DNA from: JANYCG01 sp031365665
Lineage (GTDB): Bacteria > Pseudomonadota > Gammaproteobacteria > Burkholderiales > Burkholderiaceae_C
DNA: 33,671 nucleotides
Assembly (NCBI GenBank): GCA_031365665.1
Contig: JANLYO010000300.1
Coordinates: forward strand, 1 to 33,671
Reading direction: 5' to 3'
Shown: positions 1 to 8,220 of the stretch, one piece after another
Position numbering within the stretch: position 1 is the first letter of the stretch
Layout of the letters: the number at the start of each line of letters is the position of its first letter
Notes under the pieces: generated by a model
The model's database searches: none
Seen by the model: the letters and a program-made list of their open reading frames with translations, nothing else
What the model was told of the DNA's origin: nothing
Made by a program: the position numbers and the translations under genes

Positions 1-136
1 CGCCGCGCGACAAATGCACCATGCGGGCGGCGATCACTTTGAGGCCAGCGCCTTCAAAGCGGGCGTAAATCTGGCCAATGACGTTCTTCGCGACGGCGTC
101 TGGTTTGATGATGGAGAGTGTGCGTTCGACAGCCAT
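1..136 (-). CDS. ndk: Nucleoside diphosphate kinase, N-terminal part (cut by window edge)
   Basis: The minus frame from the ATG at 136 reads MAVERTLSIIKPDAVAKNVI and continues to the window edge, about 45 residues in all. The TLSIIKPDA signature near residue 6 is typical of NDP kinases, which move the gamma phosphate of ATP to other nucleoside diphosphates through a phosphohistidine and so balance the cytosolic NTP pools. The catalytic histidine (about residue 117) lies outside the window. An AGGAA Shine-Dalgarno sequence sits 6 nt before the ATG. The gene lies downstream of scpB and rluB on the same strand, an order I know from Comamonadaceae, but the gap of about 350 bp suggests its own promoter. 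Identity is secure; only the N-terminus can be judged. Confidence 0.93.
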   Translation of the reverse strand, partial: MAVERTLSIIKPDAVAKNVIGQIYARFEGAGLKVIAARMVHLSRG

Positions 137-489
137 TTGAAATTCCTGATCAATAGTTTTTTGGTTTCGCTGCCCAATGGGCAAAGCCCCTCATTTTAAC
201 CCGGAGCGCCCGCAGCAAGAGATAAATGGGGCGAACCGTGCAGCCATCGCCACACGACGGTGGCCTGCGGCAAATTGAACCAGGGCCCGAGCGCTCGAGG
301 AATGTTTTCAGCGAAATACGGTCACTATATTTAATATAGCAAACTATCTATATAATAAGTGGCCTATAGGCCAATATTATTCAACAGAAGCAAGTGAGCG
401 TCGCTTTTAACGTCAATCATACCCAAAATGGGTATGACAAGGACAGGCGCCTTGGCAGAGGCTTTGCACAGAGGCAGCCCAGCGGCGTT
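137..489. other. Intergenic region between rluB and ndk
   Basis: About 350 bp without a convincing gene. It holds the ndk leader with a short GCCC-AAT-GGGC inverted repeat at 172-182, one copy of the dispersed 3'-end element (338-437, listed separately), and the edge of a GGCGTT-TT-AACGCC palindrome at 484-497 in which the rluB stop codon is embedded. The A/T-rich stretch at about 320-385 contrasts sharply with the GC-rich genes around it. Confidence 0.6.
338..437 (-). repeat. Dispersed 3'-end element, copy 1 (behind rluB)
   Basis: The head at 338-361 begins AGCAAACTAT and ends AGTG after exactly 20 bases; about 60 bases later comes a strong palindrome at 417-437 (9-bp arms TCATACCCA/TGGGTATGA, loop AAA). 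The palindrome lies about 50 nt behind the rluB stop and faces it. Head sequence, spacing and orientation match the copies near 18950, 23150 and 27950, so this is one member of a family. It may act as an RNA 3'-end or terminator structure, but there is no clear T-run. Confidence 0.65.
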
Positions 490-2286
490 TTAACGCCCCC
501 GCCCGCCACGCCCACGGCCACCCTGGCCCATGCCGCCAGAGCCTGGTCCGCGATTGCCGCCCGGGCCGCCCTGACCAAAATTGCCACCGCCACCACTGCC
601 GCCGCCGCTGCGGCGCTGCCCTTGGCCTCGGCCCTGCCCTTTGCCTTGGTTTTGCCGCTGGCGCGTGAGGCTGTCGGCACCGATGTAGCCCAATGATGTT
701 TTCATCGGATCGGGTTGACTGGCTTCTGCCCGCCGATCTGCGCGCTCGCCCTGCTCCGCGTCAGAGAAGTCACCCAGCCCGTCGCGCTGGCCGAGGTCCA
801 TGCGATTGCCGCGCTCTGGCTGCGGCCCACGGTTCGGGCGCGGGCGATTGCCGGAGGGGCCTGCAGGCCGCTGTTGCGGGCCAGCGTAGTTGCCGGGCAC
901 AGGCGGCTGGCCGCTATTGCCCAGATGGCCTGCGTTGCCACCTGAGCGGCCCCCGCGCCGACGGTTTCGGCCGCCAATGCTTGCGCCACTGCCTGCGCCG
1001 CTACCACCGCCAAAAACTCCTCCGGCTCCTCCAACGTTGGCCCCGCCGGGTCCGCCGCTGTTGCGCCCCCGGTTAGCGCCACCGTTGCGTCCAGCACCTG
1101 GGGCGCCCTGGCCAAAGCGTTGGCCGGGCAGCGGCGGCTGGCTGTCGTCCTCGTCTTGATCGTCGTGATCGGCATCGTCGCGACTCGGGCCATCACGGCC
1201 GGCGTCGCCTGGACGCGCCGTGGCAGGGCGCAGCGGGCGCTGCAAGTTTGGCGGGCGGCCATTCGACGGGGCGGCACCAGCGGCCCGGCCTAATTGTTGG
1301 ATGTCGATTTCATCGAGTTCCATCCAGGCGCCGCGTTTGAGCCCGCGCGGCAACATCATCGCGCCGTAACGGATGCGGATCAAGCGGCTGACCGCATGGC
1401 CCACAGCCTCAATCATGCGCCGCACTTCGCGGTTGCGGCCTTCCGAGATGGTGACGCGGTACCAGCAGTTGGAGCCTTCGCCGCCGCCGTCTTCGATGGC
1501 GCCAAAACGCGCCACGCCGTCTTCCAGATTCACGCCATCGAGCAACTTTTTCTTTTCTTCACGGCTCAAATTGCCCAACACGCGCACCGCATATTCGCGC
1601 TCCAAACCGAAGCGCGGGTGCATCAGTTTGTTGGCCAGTTCACCCGAATTTGTAAAGAGCAGCAGGCCTTCGGTGTTGAGATCGAGACGGCCCACAGACT
1701 GCCATTTGCCCTGATGCAGCTTGGGCAAACGGCGAAATACGGTGGGCCTGTTTTGCGGATCGTCGTGCGTGACGACTTCACCAGCAGGCTTGTGGTAAGC
1801 GATCACACGCGGCGGCGGCGGGTCAATGCGAAAACGGATCGGTTTGCCGTTGACTTTCACATGGTCGCCAAACTGGATGCGTTGGCCAATATGCGCGGGC
1901 TCGTTGTTGACGGTAATGCGGCCCTCCATGATGAGCTGCTCCATCTCCAGGCGTGAGCCCATGCCCGCCTGCGCCAGCACCTTGTGCAGTTTGGGCGACT
2001 CGGCTTGCGGCAACAACACACGTTTGGGCGGCAAAAGATCCTCAGCCGACTGCTCCACGTCGAACTGGCCGGACACGACCTCGGCAAAAAGACTCCCCTC
2101 AGTCGTTTCCCCTGGCTGCAAATCGGATCGGGGCGACTGCCCCGTGGTGTCGGCGGGAACTGCCGAAACGGCGGGCTCGGCCGACACCTCCCGCAGCGGG
2201 GCTTGGCCGCCGGGCTGGTCTGCACTTGCCGTTATCGCCTCTGGCAAAACTGAAACGGGTGAAACGACGGAAGGGTCAATGGTCAT
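490..2286 (-). CDS. rluB: 23S rRNA pseudouridine synthase RluB with long Gly/Arg-rich tail
   Basis: A 598-residue RsuA/RluB/RluE-type synthase, expected to form pseudouridine in helix 80 of 23S rRNA (position 2605 in E. coli). After a low-complexity N-terminal stretch of about 95 residues come an S4 RNA-binding domain (about 98-150) and the catalytic core with GRLDLNTEG at 200-208 (catalytic Asp202) and RNREVRRM near 284-291. From about residue 340 the protein is a 250-residue tail rich in Gly, Arg, Asn and Gln, ending in an RGRGGRGR type sequence. Family cores are about 250-290 residues, so half of this protein is extension. The ATG at 2286 was chosen because it overlaps the scpB stop by 11 bp and excludes 102 upstream codons that lie inside scpB. 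Co-transcription with scpB is likely. Core function is secure; the role of the tail is unknown. Confidence 0.93.
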   Translation of the reverse strand: MTIDPSVVSPVSVLPEAITASADQPGGQAPLREVSAEPAVSAVPADTTGQSPRSDLQPGETTEGSLFAEVVSGQFDVEQSAEDLLPPKRVLLPQAESPKLHKVLAQAGMGSRLEMEQLIMEGRITVNNEPAHIGQRIQFGDHVKVNGKPIRFRIDPPPPRVIAYHKPAGEVVTHDDPQNRPTVFRRLPKLHQGKWQSVGRLDLNTEGLLLFTNSGELANKLMHPRFGLEREYAVRVLGNLSREEKKKLLDGVNLEDGVARFGAIEDGGGEGSNCWYRVTISEGRNREVRRMIEAVGHAVSRLIRIRYGAMMLPRGLKRGAWMELDEIDIQQLGRAAGAAPSNGRPPNLQRPLRPATARPGDAGRDGPSRDDADHDDQDEDDSQPPLPGQRFGQGAPGAGRNGGANRGRNSGGPGGANVGGAGGVFGGGSGAGSGASIGGRNRRRGGRSGGNAGHLGNSGQPPVPGNYAGPQQRPAGPSGNRPRPNRGPQPERGNRMDLGQRDGLGDFSDAEQGERADRRAEASQPDPMKTSLGYIGADSLTRQRQNQGKGQGRGQGQRRSGGGSGGGGNFGQGGPGGNRGPGSGGMGQGGRGRGGRGR

Positions 2287-3028
2287 ACAAGGTTTCACTG
2301 GTGGATTCGCTGGCTTTGCCCGCTGCTGGCGGTTGGACTTCGGCTGCGCCGACGCCATCACTGGCGTTTTCGGGTTTGCCAATGACGTCGTCGTTATTGG
2401 GCTTGACGCCAACGGGATTTTCGACGTCGTCGATGCCCGGCAAACGAGCCATTTCCAGATCCGGCTGCGCAGGGCCATCTTGGGCACCCAAAGCGGCCAG
2501 TGCATCAGTCTGCCTGGCCGTGTCGTCCAGCAGGGGCAGTTGATCCAGCGAGGCCAAACCCAGATCGTCCAGAAATTGGCGTGTGGTGGCAAACAAGGCG
2601 GGGCGGCCCACGGTTTCGCGATGGCCGATCACCTCCACCCAGCCCCGGTCTTCGAGCTGTTTGAGAATCATCGAGTTGATGGTGACGCCACGGATATCTT
2701 CCATGTCGGCCCGCGTGGCCGGCTGACGGTAGGCAATGATGGCCAGTGTCTCCAGCGTGGCACGCGAATAGCGAGGTGGTTTTTCAGGGTGCAGGCGATC
2801 CAAATAGTGGCGCATTTCCGGGCGGCTTTGAAACCGCCAGCCATTGGCCACACACACCAGTTCGACGCCGCGTTGCGCCCAATCCATCTGAATTTGCTCC
2901 AAAAGCGTGCGCACAGAATCAGCGGACAACTGATCGTCAAACAGGCTGCGAAGCTCTTTCACAGAGAGCGGCAACGGGGCGCAAATCAGGGCAGTTTCAA
3001 GTATGCGTTTGGCATCCACCGGGTTCAT
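2276..3028 (-). CDS. scpB: Segregation and condensation protein ScpB
   Basis: A 250-residue protein starting MNPVDAKRILETALICAP and carrying the ScpB pattern: two winged-helix domains within residues 1-175, with the conserved stretches LETLAIIAYRQPATRADME and GRPALFATTRQFLDDLGL. ScpB dimers bind the kleisin ScpA on Smc and help compact and segregate the nucleoid. The last 60 or so residues are an acidic, poorly conserved tail. Its stop overlaps the rluB start by 11 bp, so the two are probably translationally coupled. scpA is not in the window. The start ATG at 3028 has only a weak GGAA about 12 nt upstream. Confidence 0.93.
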   Translation of the reverse strand: MNPVDAKRILETALICAPLPLSVKELRSLFDDQLSADSVRTLLEQIQMDWAQRGVELVCVANGWRFQSRPEMRHYLDRLHPEKPPRYSRATLETLAIIAYRQPATRADMEDIRGVTINSMILKQLEDRGWVEVIGHRETVGRPALFATTRQFLDDLGLASLDQLPLLDDTARQTDALAALGAQDGPAQPDLEMARLPGIDDVENPVGVKPNNDDVIGKPENASDGVGAAEVQPPAAGKASESTSETLYDH

Positions 3029-3263
3029 GGCGACAAGTTTTCCAAGGAAGGGCCTTCAAGGCACAGTTTCAGGCGTGACTGCCACCGCAGACCTAGGCTC
3101 AAATCAGGAGTGGCTTTGCAGAATTCGCACATGCAGACTGATGCTTCTACGCGTCTTTGGGTTGCAGGAGCACCCAGTTCGAAGCGGAATTCAAATGCAC
3201 GCCATCAGCACCGAGAGACAGCCTTTGCCGGTTGGCCCTGGGCCAGAAACCATCAAGAAACCG
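3029..3263. other. Gap between rluD and scpB
   Basis: 235 bp between the rluD stop and the scpB start, both on the minus strand. I see no start codon with a ribosome site followed by a recognisable product, no tRNA fold and no strong terminator; only a short GGCC-CTG-GGCC repeat near 3234-3244, just behind rluD. In many betaproteobacteria pgeF follows rluD, but none of its sequence is recognisable here. The scpB promoter probably lies in this gap. Confidence 0.4.
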
Positions 3264-4259
3264 TCAACAGTCATTGTAACTGAGCCCATTCGCGGTGAGC
3301 AGTGCGGCCAGATCGTCTGGAAGTGGCGCGTGAAAACGCATTTCCTGCCGGGTGACCGGGTGGACAAAAGCCAGGCGGCTCGCATGCAAGGCCTGGCGGC
3401 CCGGCTGGGCCTGCGCAACGCCGCCGTAGAGTTCATCGTCAATCAGCGGGCAGCCAATGGACGCCATGTGCACGCGAATCTGGTGGGTGCGCCCGGTATG
3501 CAGCGTGCATTTGACCAAACTTGCAGATGCTGAGGACTGCAGCAGTTCAAACGTCGTTTTGGCCGGTTTGCCAGCGTCGCGCGCGGTATCGACCACGGCC
3601 ATGCGCAGGCGGTTGCGCGGGTCGCGGCCCATCGGCGCTTCCACATCGCGGATTTTCGGCCAGGCCCAAGCCTTTGCCGTCACAGCCAGGTAGTGGCGGC
3701 TGACCTCGCGGGCTGCAATCATCTTGATCAGCGCATCCATCACCGGCCTGCTGCGCGCAACGACCATCAGGCCACTGGTATTTTTGTCCAGGCGGTGCAC
3801 AATCCCGGCGCGCGGCAAAGTGCCCGCGATGGCGTCTAGCGCGAGCAAGCCATTGAGCAGGGTGCCGCTCCAATTTCCGGGTGCCGGGTGAACTACCAGG
3901 CCTGCAGGTTTGTTGACCACCAGCAGATGTGAGTCCTGAAAGGCAAGGTGCAAATCGATCAGTTCCGGCCGAAATGCCTGGCTTTGCGGCGTCGGGCGCA
4001 GATCAATGCAGCCGCGCTGCCCGGCGTGCACCCGCAAGGCAGGTTTTGTGACGGCTTTGCCGTCCAGCACCACGCAATCAGCCCGGATCAACTGGCTCAA
4101 ATAACTGCGGGAGAATTCGGGCACCAGGGCCGCCATGGCCAGATCCAGGCGAACGCCATGCAGCGGTGCGCCAATTTCGAAGTCACGACGTTCAACTTCC
4201 ACGGCAAATTCAGCACCCTCCTCGGTATCGGGCTGGAACAGGTCGACCGATATAATCAA
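3264..4259 (-). CDS. rluD: 23S rRNA pseudouridine synthase RluD
   Basis: A 331-residue RluA-family synthase that should modify helix 69 of 23S rRNA (1911/1915/1917 in E. coli). An S4-like region covers about residues 30-85 (RLDLAMAALVPEFSRSYLSQ), followed by VNKPAGLVVHPAPGN and the catalytic GIVHRLDKNTSGL motif with its Asp, then HTGRTHQIRVHM and DELYGG. The frame opens with a TTG at 4259; a GTG at 4202 (residue 20, preceded by GGAGG about 14 nt upstream) is an equally possible start and would match the E. coli N-terminus better. The gene is divergent from bamD and, with the longer start, covers the bamD -10 box. Identity is secure, the start is not. Confidence 0.92.
   Translation of the reverse strand: MIISVDLFQPDTEEGAEFAVEVERRDFEIGAPLHGVRLDLAMAALVPEFSRSYLSQLIRADCVVLDGKAVTKPALRVHAGQRGCIDLRPTPQSQAFRPELIDLHLAFQDSHLLVVNKPAGLVVHPAPGNWSGTLLNGLLALDAIAGTLPRAGIVHRLDKNTSGLMVVARSRPVMDALIKMIAAREVSRHYLAVTAKAWAWPKIRDVEAPMGRDPRNRLRMAVVDTARDAGKPAKTTFELLQSSASASLVKCTLHTGRTHQIRVHMASIGCPLIDDELYGGVAQAQPGRQALHASRLAFVHPVTRQEMRFHAPLPDDLAALLTANGLSYNDC
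4251..4256 (+). promoter_or_regulatory. Likely -10 box of the bamD promoter
   Basis: A perfect TATAAT lies 32 nt before the bamD ATG, followed by CAAACCGCG, consistent with a transcript starting near 4263. No good -35 hexamer is visible 16-18 nt upstream, so the promoter may be weak or assisted. It lies at the very 5' end of rluD if that gene uses its TTG start. Confidence 0.55.
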
Positions 4260-4288
4260 ACCGCGTCTCTTCTAGAAAGTTGTTTGCA

Positions 4289-5095
4289 ATGCGTCATGCC
4301 AAATTATCGGGTTTTTATGCCATTTTTATGGCGCTGTTGCTGTGCGCGTTAGCCGCTTGCTCCACAACGGATATCGACCGCACCGCCAGCATGAGCCCCA
4401 ATCGGATTTATGCAGAGGCCAAAGACGAGATGAATGGCGGAGCGTATGACAAGGCGGTCGCGCTGTTTGAGAAGCTCGAAGGCCGCGCTGCCGGAACGCC
4501 CCTGGCGCAACAAGCCCAGTTGGACAAAGCTTACGCCCGCTACAAAGCCAATGAATCGGCTGAAGCCCTGGCGACGCTGGAACGTTTCATGAAATTGCAT
4601 CCAGCCAGTCCAGCCCTGGACTATGCCTTGTACCTCAAAGGCATTATCAACTTCAATGACGACTTGGGCTTGTTTTCCTTCATCACGCGGCAGGATCTCG
4701 CTGAGCGCGATCAAAAGGCGTCAAAGGAGTCTTTTGAAGCGTTCAAGGAGTTGGCCACTCGTTTCCCGGAGTCGCGGTATACGCCGGACGCCCGCTTGCG
4801 CATGTCTTACATCATCAATTCCCTGGCCCAATACGAGGTGCATGTGGCGCGTTACTACTACAACCGGGGTGCCTACCTTGCGGCTGTCAACCGCGCCCAG
4901 GCGGCATTGACCGAATACCGCGCTGTGCCGGCGCTCGAAGAAGCCCTGTTTATCGTCTACCGCTCCTATGACGCCTTGGGTTTTGTCGATTTGCGCGATG
5001 ATGCCAAACGGGTGCTGGAAAAAACCTACCCCGAGAGTGAGTATTTAACCAAAGGGTTCAAAACGGGATCAGACCCGTGGTGGAAGTTGTGGTAG
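4289..5095 (+). CDS. bamD: Outer-membrane assembly lipoprotein BamD (ComL)
   Basis: A 268-residue lipoprotein of the BAM complex, which inserts beta-barrel proteins into the outer membrane; BamD links BamA to BamCE and recognises barrel substrates. The N-terminus has a short basic start, a hydrophobic stretch and the lipobox LAAC with Cys24, then about 240 residues of TPR-like helices (NRIYAEAKDEMNGGAYDKAVALFEKLE near 36-62, and a YDYALYLKG-like ALDYALYLKGIINF segment). The ATG at 4289 has GAAAG about 10 nt upstream and gives a normal signal peptide; the frame also offers a TTG at 4280 without room for a ribosome site. The last 38 bp overlap the convergent helicase gene. Confidence 0.94.
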   Translation: MRHAKLSGFYAIFMALLLCALAACSTTDIDRTASMSPNRIYAEAKDEMNGGAYDKAVALFEKLEGRAAGTPLAQQAQLDKAYARYKANESAEALATLERFMKLHPASPALDYALYLKGIINFNDDLGLFSFITRQDLAERDQKASKESFEAFKELATRFPESRYTPDARLRMSYIINSLAQYEVHVARYYYNRGAYLAAVNRAQAALTEYRAVPALEEALFIVYRSYDALGFVDLRDDAKRVLEKTYPESEYLTKGFKTGSDPWWKLW

Positions 5096-7094
5096 TCGTA
5101 ATAACGGGCGTTTGGCCGAGTTGCTGAAGGGCTTCCAGGAACGCGCCTTGCGTTGCCAAGGCACGCATGGGCGGCAGGGCTGCCATCAACCTGCGGCCAT
5201 AAGACATGGTGGCCATACGGCTGTCGCATACCACCAAGATGCCTTGATCCGACTCACGCCGGATCAGCCTTCCAGCGCCCTGCTTCAATGCCACGGCGGC
5301 TTCCGGCAAAAAATAATCCCGAAAGGCGCTACGACCACTTTGCTCCAAGCGATTCGAACGGGCTTCCACCAGAGGATCGTTGGGCGGCGGAAACGGCAAT
5401 TTGTCGATGACCACCAGTTGGAGCGCATCGCCGGGCACGTCTACGCCCTCCCAAAACGATGCTGACGCCACCAGAACACAAGCCCGCCGGCCGTTTGAAT
5501 TCCCTTCCCGAAAACGCTCCATAAGTTCGCGTTTCGGACTCTGGCCTTGCGCCAAAACTTCGATTTGCCCAGATTCTTTGAAATGCAACTGAAGGGCCTC
5601 AGCGACTGAGCGCAAAGCGCGCAAAGTTGTCGTCAACACGAGGGTGCGGCCTCCAATGGCTTGTGCCGCTTGCGCGACCAATTCTGCAACCCGCGCGCTG
5701 TGGGTGGCTTCTGAGGGTTTTGGAAAGTCCCGAGGCACGTAAACGGCGGCCTGATTCGGGTAATCGAAGGGACTTTCGACCGTGAGGATTTTCGCCTCTG
5801 TCAGCCCGCAAGGCTCGGTAAACCAAGAGAGTTTGGCATCGTCTCCCAAAGTGGCCGAGGTAAAAATCCAGGACTTGGAGGCCCCGTCTACAGCGCTCTG
5901 GCCGAGGAGTTTGTCCTTTACGGTCGCCGCAATATCCAAGGGCGATTCCACCAGGCGCATCTGCGCGCCAACATCCAGCCAGCGCACAGAGCCTTCTGCG
6001 CACGGCTTTAAAAATGCGGCAATTCGCGCCGCCAGCATCCGATTGCGTTCAGCAAGCCGCACAAAATCCGGGGCCACCTGCGCCGTCAACTCGAGCGCTG
6101 CCATGGCGGTGCCGAAAGCTGCTTCAATGTCACCCAGAGCCTCACACCAGGCATCCTCGTGGATTGTTTCGGGCGCGGCAGATGTCCAACGCACTTTTGT
6201 GCCGTGAAATTGTTTGCCAGCGAGCATGCGCAGGTCACGCGCCGCTTTTTCCATCACCGCTGCAATTTCCTGCCAATTGGACAAGCCTCGGGCGAGGGTC
6301 AGGCCGGCAGCAAGAAAATCATGGGCGTAATCCAGCAGTTGGCTGGTTGAAACAAACTGGCCCAAAAACTGGACGCCGGTTTCATTGATCTGATGGGCTT
6401 CGTCAAAAATGACGGTGTTGACGCTGGGCAACAACTCTGCCATGCCTGATTCACGCACCGCAAGATCGGCAAAAAAAAGATGGTGGTTGATGACCACCAC
6501 ATCCGCCGCCATGGCTTCGCGCCGGGCAAGATTGACATGGCAGGCGCGGAACTTCGGGCATTGTGAACCCAGGCAGTTTTCACGGTTGGAGGTCACCAAA
6601 GGGATGATCGGTGAGCGCTCATCGAGGCCCGGCAGCTCAGCCAAGTCGCCCGTACGGGTCAAGTGCGCCCATTTTTCAATACTGGCCAAGGCCCGTTGCA
6701 AGATCCGCTCGGCAGTCCCCATGGACTCGTGGGCCAATTCAAGCCGGTGCAAACACAGATAACTGGCCCGCCCCTTGAGCAATGCCGCTTTCACAGGCAA
6801 TCCCAGCGCCCTGACCAAAAGCGGCAAGTCGCGCCCGAAAAGTTGATCTTGCAGGTTTTTCGTCGCCGTCGATACCAGCACCCTTTTGCCGCTGAGCAAG
6901 GCCGGAATCAGGTAGGAGTATGTTTTGCCGACGCCAGTGCCCGCCTCGACAACCAGCACTCCTCCGTTTTGGATGGTCTGTGCAACCTGCAGCGCCATGC
7001 GCGTTTGGCCCTCGCGAGCGCGGAACTCAGGCACATATTGGCTTAGGCGACCTTGCCAGCCAAACAAATCCTCGACCGAATGCACCAGGCTCAT
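5058..7094 (-). CDS. yoaA: DinG/YoaA-type iron-sulfur DNA helicase
   Basis: A 678-residue superfamily 2 helicase of the XPD/DinG group; overall it resembles E. coli YoaA, which works with the polymerase clamp-loader subunit chi in DNA repair. Walker A is AGTGVGKT at 51-58. Four cysteines suited to a [4Fe-4S] cluster lie at 114, 174, 179 and 185. The DEAH box is at 231-234, and the C-terminal motifs include SWIFTSATLGDD, SASFWEGVDVPGD and KQGAGRLIRRESDQG. The expected damage tolerance or R-loop/flap unwinding role is from the family. The start is 3 nt behind the stop of a small DUF465 gene, so both are probably one transcript. The 3' end overlaps bamD by 38 bp, which leaves no room for a separate terminator between these convergent genes. 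Confidence 0.9.
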   Translation of the reverse strand: MSLVHSVEDLFGWQGRLSQYVPEFRAREGQTRMALQVAQTIQNGGVLVVEAGTGVGKTYSYLIPALLSGKRVLVSTATKNLQDQLFGRDLPLLVRALGLPVKAALLKGRASYLCLHRLELAHESMGTAERILQRALASIEKWAHLTRTGDLAELPGLDERSPIIPLVTSNRENCLGSQCPKFRACHVNLARREAMAADVVVINHHLFFADLAVRESGMAELLPSVNTVIFDEAHQINETGVQFLGQFVSTSQLLDYAHDFLAAGLTLARGLSNWQEIAAVMEKAARDLRMLAGKQFHGTKVRWTSAAPETIHEDAWCEALGDIEAAFGTAMAALELTAQVAPDFVRLAERNRMLAARIAAFLKPCAEGSVRWLDVGAQMRLVESPLDIAATVKDKLLGQSAVDGASKSWIFTSATLGDDAKLSWFTEPCGLTEAKILTVESPFDYPNQAAVYVPRDFPKPSEATHSARVAELVAQAAQAIGGRTLVLTTTLRALRSVAEALQLHFKESGQIEVLAQGQSPKRELMERFREGNSNGRRACVLVASASFWEGVDVPGDALQLVVIDKLPFPPPNDPLVEARSNRLEQSGRSAFRDYFLPEAAVALKQGAGRLIRRESDQGILVVCDSRMATMSYGRRLMAALPPMRALATQGAFLEALQQLGQTPVITTTTTSTTGLIPF

Positions 7095-7097
7095 GGA

Positions 7098-7301
7098 TCA
7101 GGCAGGCTCGTCCGGCGAGAGTTCCCGTTCAATTTTGGCCATTTCGTCGCGCAAGCTCAGCCGACGCTTTTTCAGCCTACGAAACATCAACTCATCCAAA
7201 GGGGAATCTTCGCTCAAATGGTCAATCATGGCATCCAGATCGGCATGCTCCATTCGCAGTTCGATCAGGCGGCGATTGAGCGAATGCAGGTTGGCGTCCA
7301 T
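7098..7301 (-). CDS. Small DUF465 (YdcH-like) protein
   Basis: A 67-residue protein with ATG at 7301 (a TTG one codon earlier is possible). It is highly charged and predicted helical: a heptad-like helix around LNRRLIELRMEHADLDAMIDH and a second with RRLKKRRLSLRDEMAKIE. This is the pattern of the DUF465/YdcH family, small soluble proteins of unknown function. Its stop lies 3 nt before the helicase start, suggesting translational coupling, although no functional link is known. No good Shine-Dalgarno sequence is visible. Confidence 0.8.
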   Translation of the reverse strand: MDANLHSLNRRLIELRMEHADLDAMIDHLSEDSPLDELMFRRLKKRRLSLRDEMAKIERELSPDEPA

Positions 7302-7420
7302 CAAATTGGGGAAGGTGCCCAGACAGGCTGGTCTAATTGGTGCGTCAGCCTTGCTGACTTGGTTCGATAATACGAGAATTACGCTTCAATTTCGACTTAT
7401 TCGCGGTCAAGGCAACAACT

Positions 7421-8182
7421 ATGTTCAAAGGTTATCGGCTCACCGCTTCAACCGGCATCCACAAGGGTGACCGTGACTACCAGCAAGACCAGGTGGCCCT
7501 GCTCAACCACTCGCGGGTCAACGGCTGCATTCTCGCCATTGTGGCGGACGGCATGGGCGGGCGAAGTGGCGGGCGCAAGGCCTCTGATCAGGTGATGTTG
7601 ACGGCCAAACAGTTGTTCGAAAGGTATTCACCCGAGGTGGATGACGCCTCCTCCATGCTCCAGCAACTGGTGCAGGAGGCGCACGTCGTGATCAAACTGA
7701 CTGCCATCTCGGCGGAAGAAGAACCCCACAGCACCGTGGCTGCATTTTTAATCAATCCCGGAGGCGATTGCCATTGGGCACACGCCGGCGATTCGCGCGT
7801 TTACCACTACCATGGCAGCAAGTTTGTCAAACGCACGCTTGACCATTCCTATGTGCAAACCTTGGTCAATCGGGGCGAACTCACCGAAGAGCAGGCGAAT
7901 GTCCATCCCCAGTCCAACATTCTGATGGGCTGCTTGGGAACAGAGAACGATCCAACAGTCGATATCCACTTCATCCCGAAACTGCGTGCCGGCGACGTCT
8001 TGATGGCGTGTAGCGACGGTGTCTGGCATTATTTCAACAGCAACGAGATCGGCTCAGTCCTTTCGACCTTGACAGCACGCGAAGCCACAGAATTTCTCAT
8101 TGAAAAAGCCCGTAGCCGTGGCCAGGGTGGCGGAGACAATCTCTCTTTGGTGATCGTCAAACTGGAGCCGCTGACAACCTGA
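7421..8182 (+). CDS. PP2C-family serine/threonine protein phosphatase
   Basis: A 253-residue single-domain PPM/PP2C phosphatase, expected to need two Mn or Mg ions and to remove phosphate from Ser/Thr. The metal and signature motifs are in order: DRDYQQD (Asp23), VADGMGG (Asp43-Gly47), AHAGDSRVY (121-129), ACSDGVW (Asp199) and GGDNLSLV (Asp239). It has no membrane segment or sensor domain, so it is cytosolic. In many proteobacteria such a gene accompanies a Ser/Thr kinase or FHA protein, often with type VI secretion, but none is present within this window. It is divergent from the DUF465-helicase pair, and its promoter must lie in about 115 bp. Confidence 0.9.
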   Translation: MFKGYRLTASTGIHKGDRDYQQDQVALLNHSRVNGCILAIVADGMGGRSGGRKASDQVMLTAKQLFERYSPEVDDASSMLQQLVQEAHVVIKLTAISAEEEPHSTVAAFLINPGGDCHWAHAGDSRVYHYHGSKFVKRTLDHSYVQTLVNRGELTEEQANVHPQSNILMGCLGTENDPTVDIHFIPKLRAGDVLMACSDGVWHYFNSNEIGSVLSTLTAREATEFLIEKARSRGQGGGDNLSLVIVKLEPLTT

Positions 8183-8220
8183 CCACCGGCGAAATTTAAG
8201 CTGCTGATCTGGGCGCGGCG

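Noticed and set aside
2287..2592. 102 extra codons before RluB
   Set aside because: They lie inside scpB in another frame and do not resemble RluB; the ATG at 2286 is the better start.
3029..3263. Possible pgeF remnant or tRNA between rluD and scpB
   Set aside because: No PgeF motif can be read in any frame and no cloverleaf with a TTC loop and acceptor stem could be built.
1826..3283. 485-codon open frame on the plus strand
   Set aside because: Opposite rluB and scpB and into the gap beyond; low-complexity product and no ribosome site.
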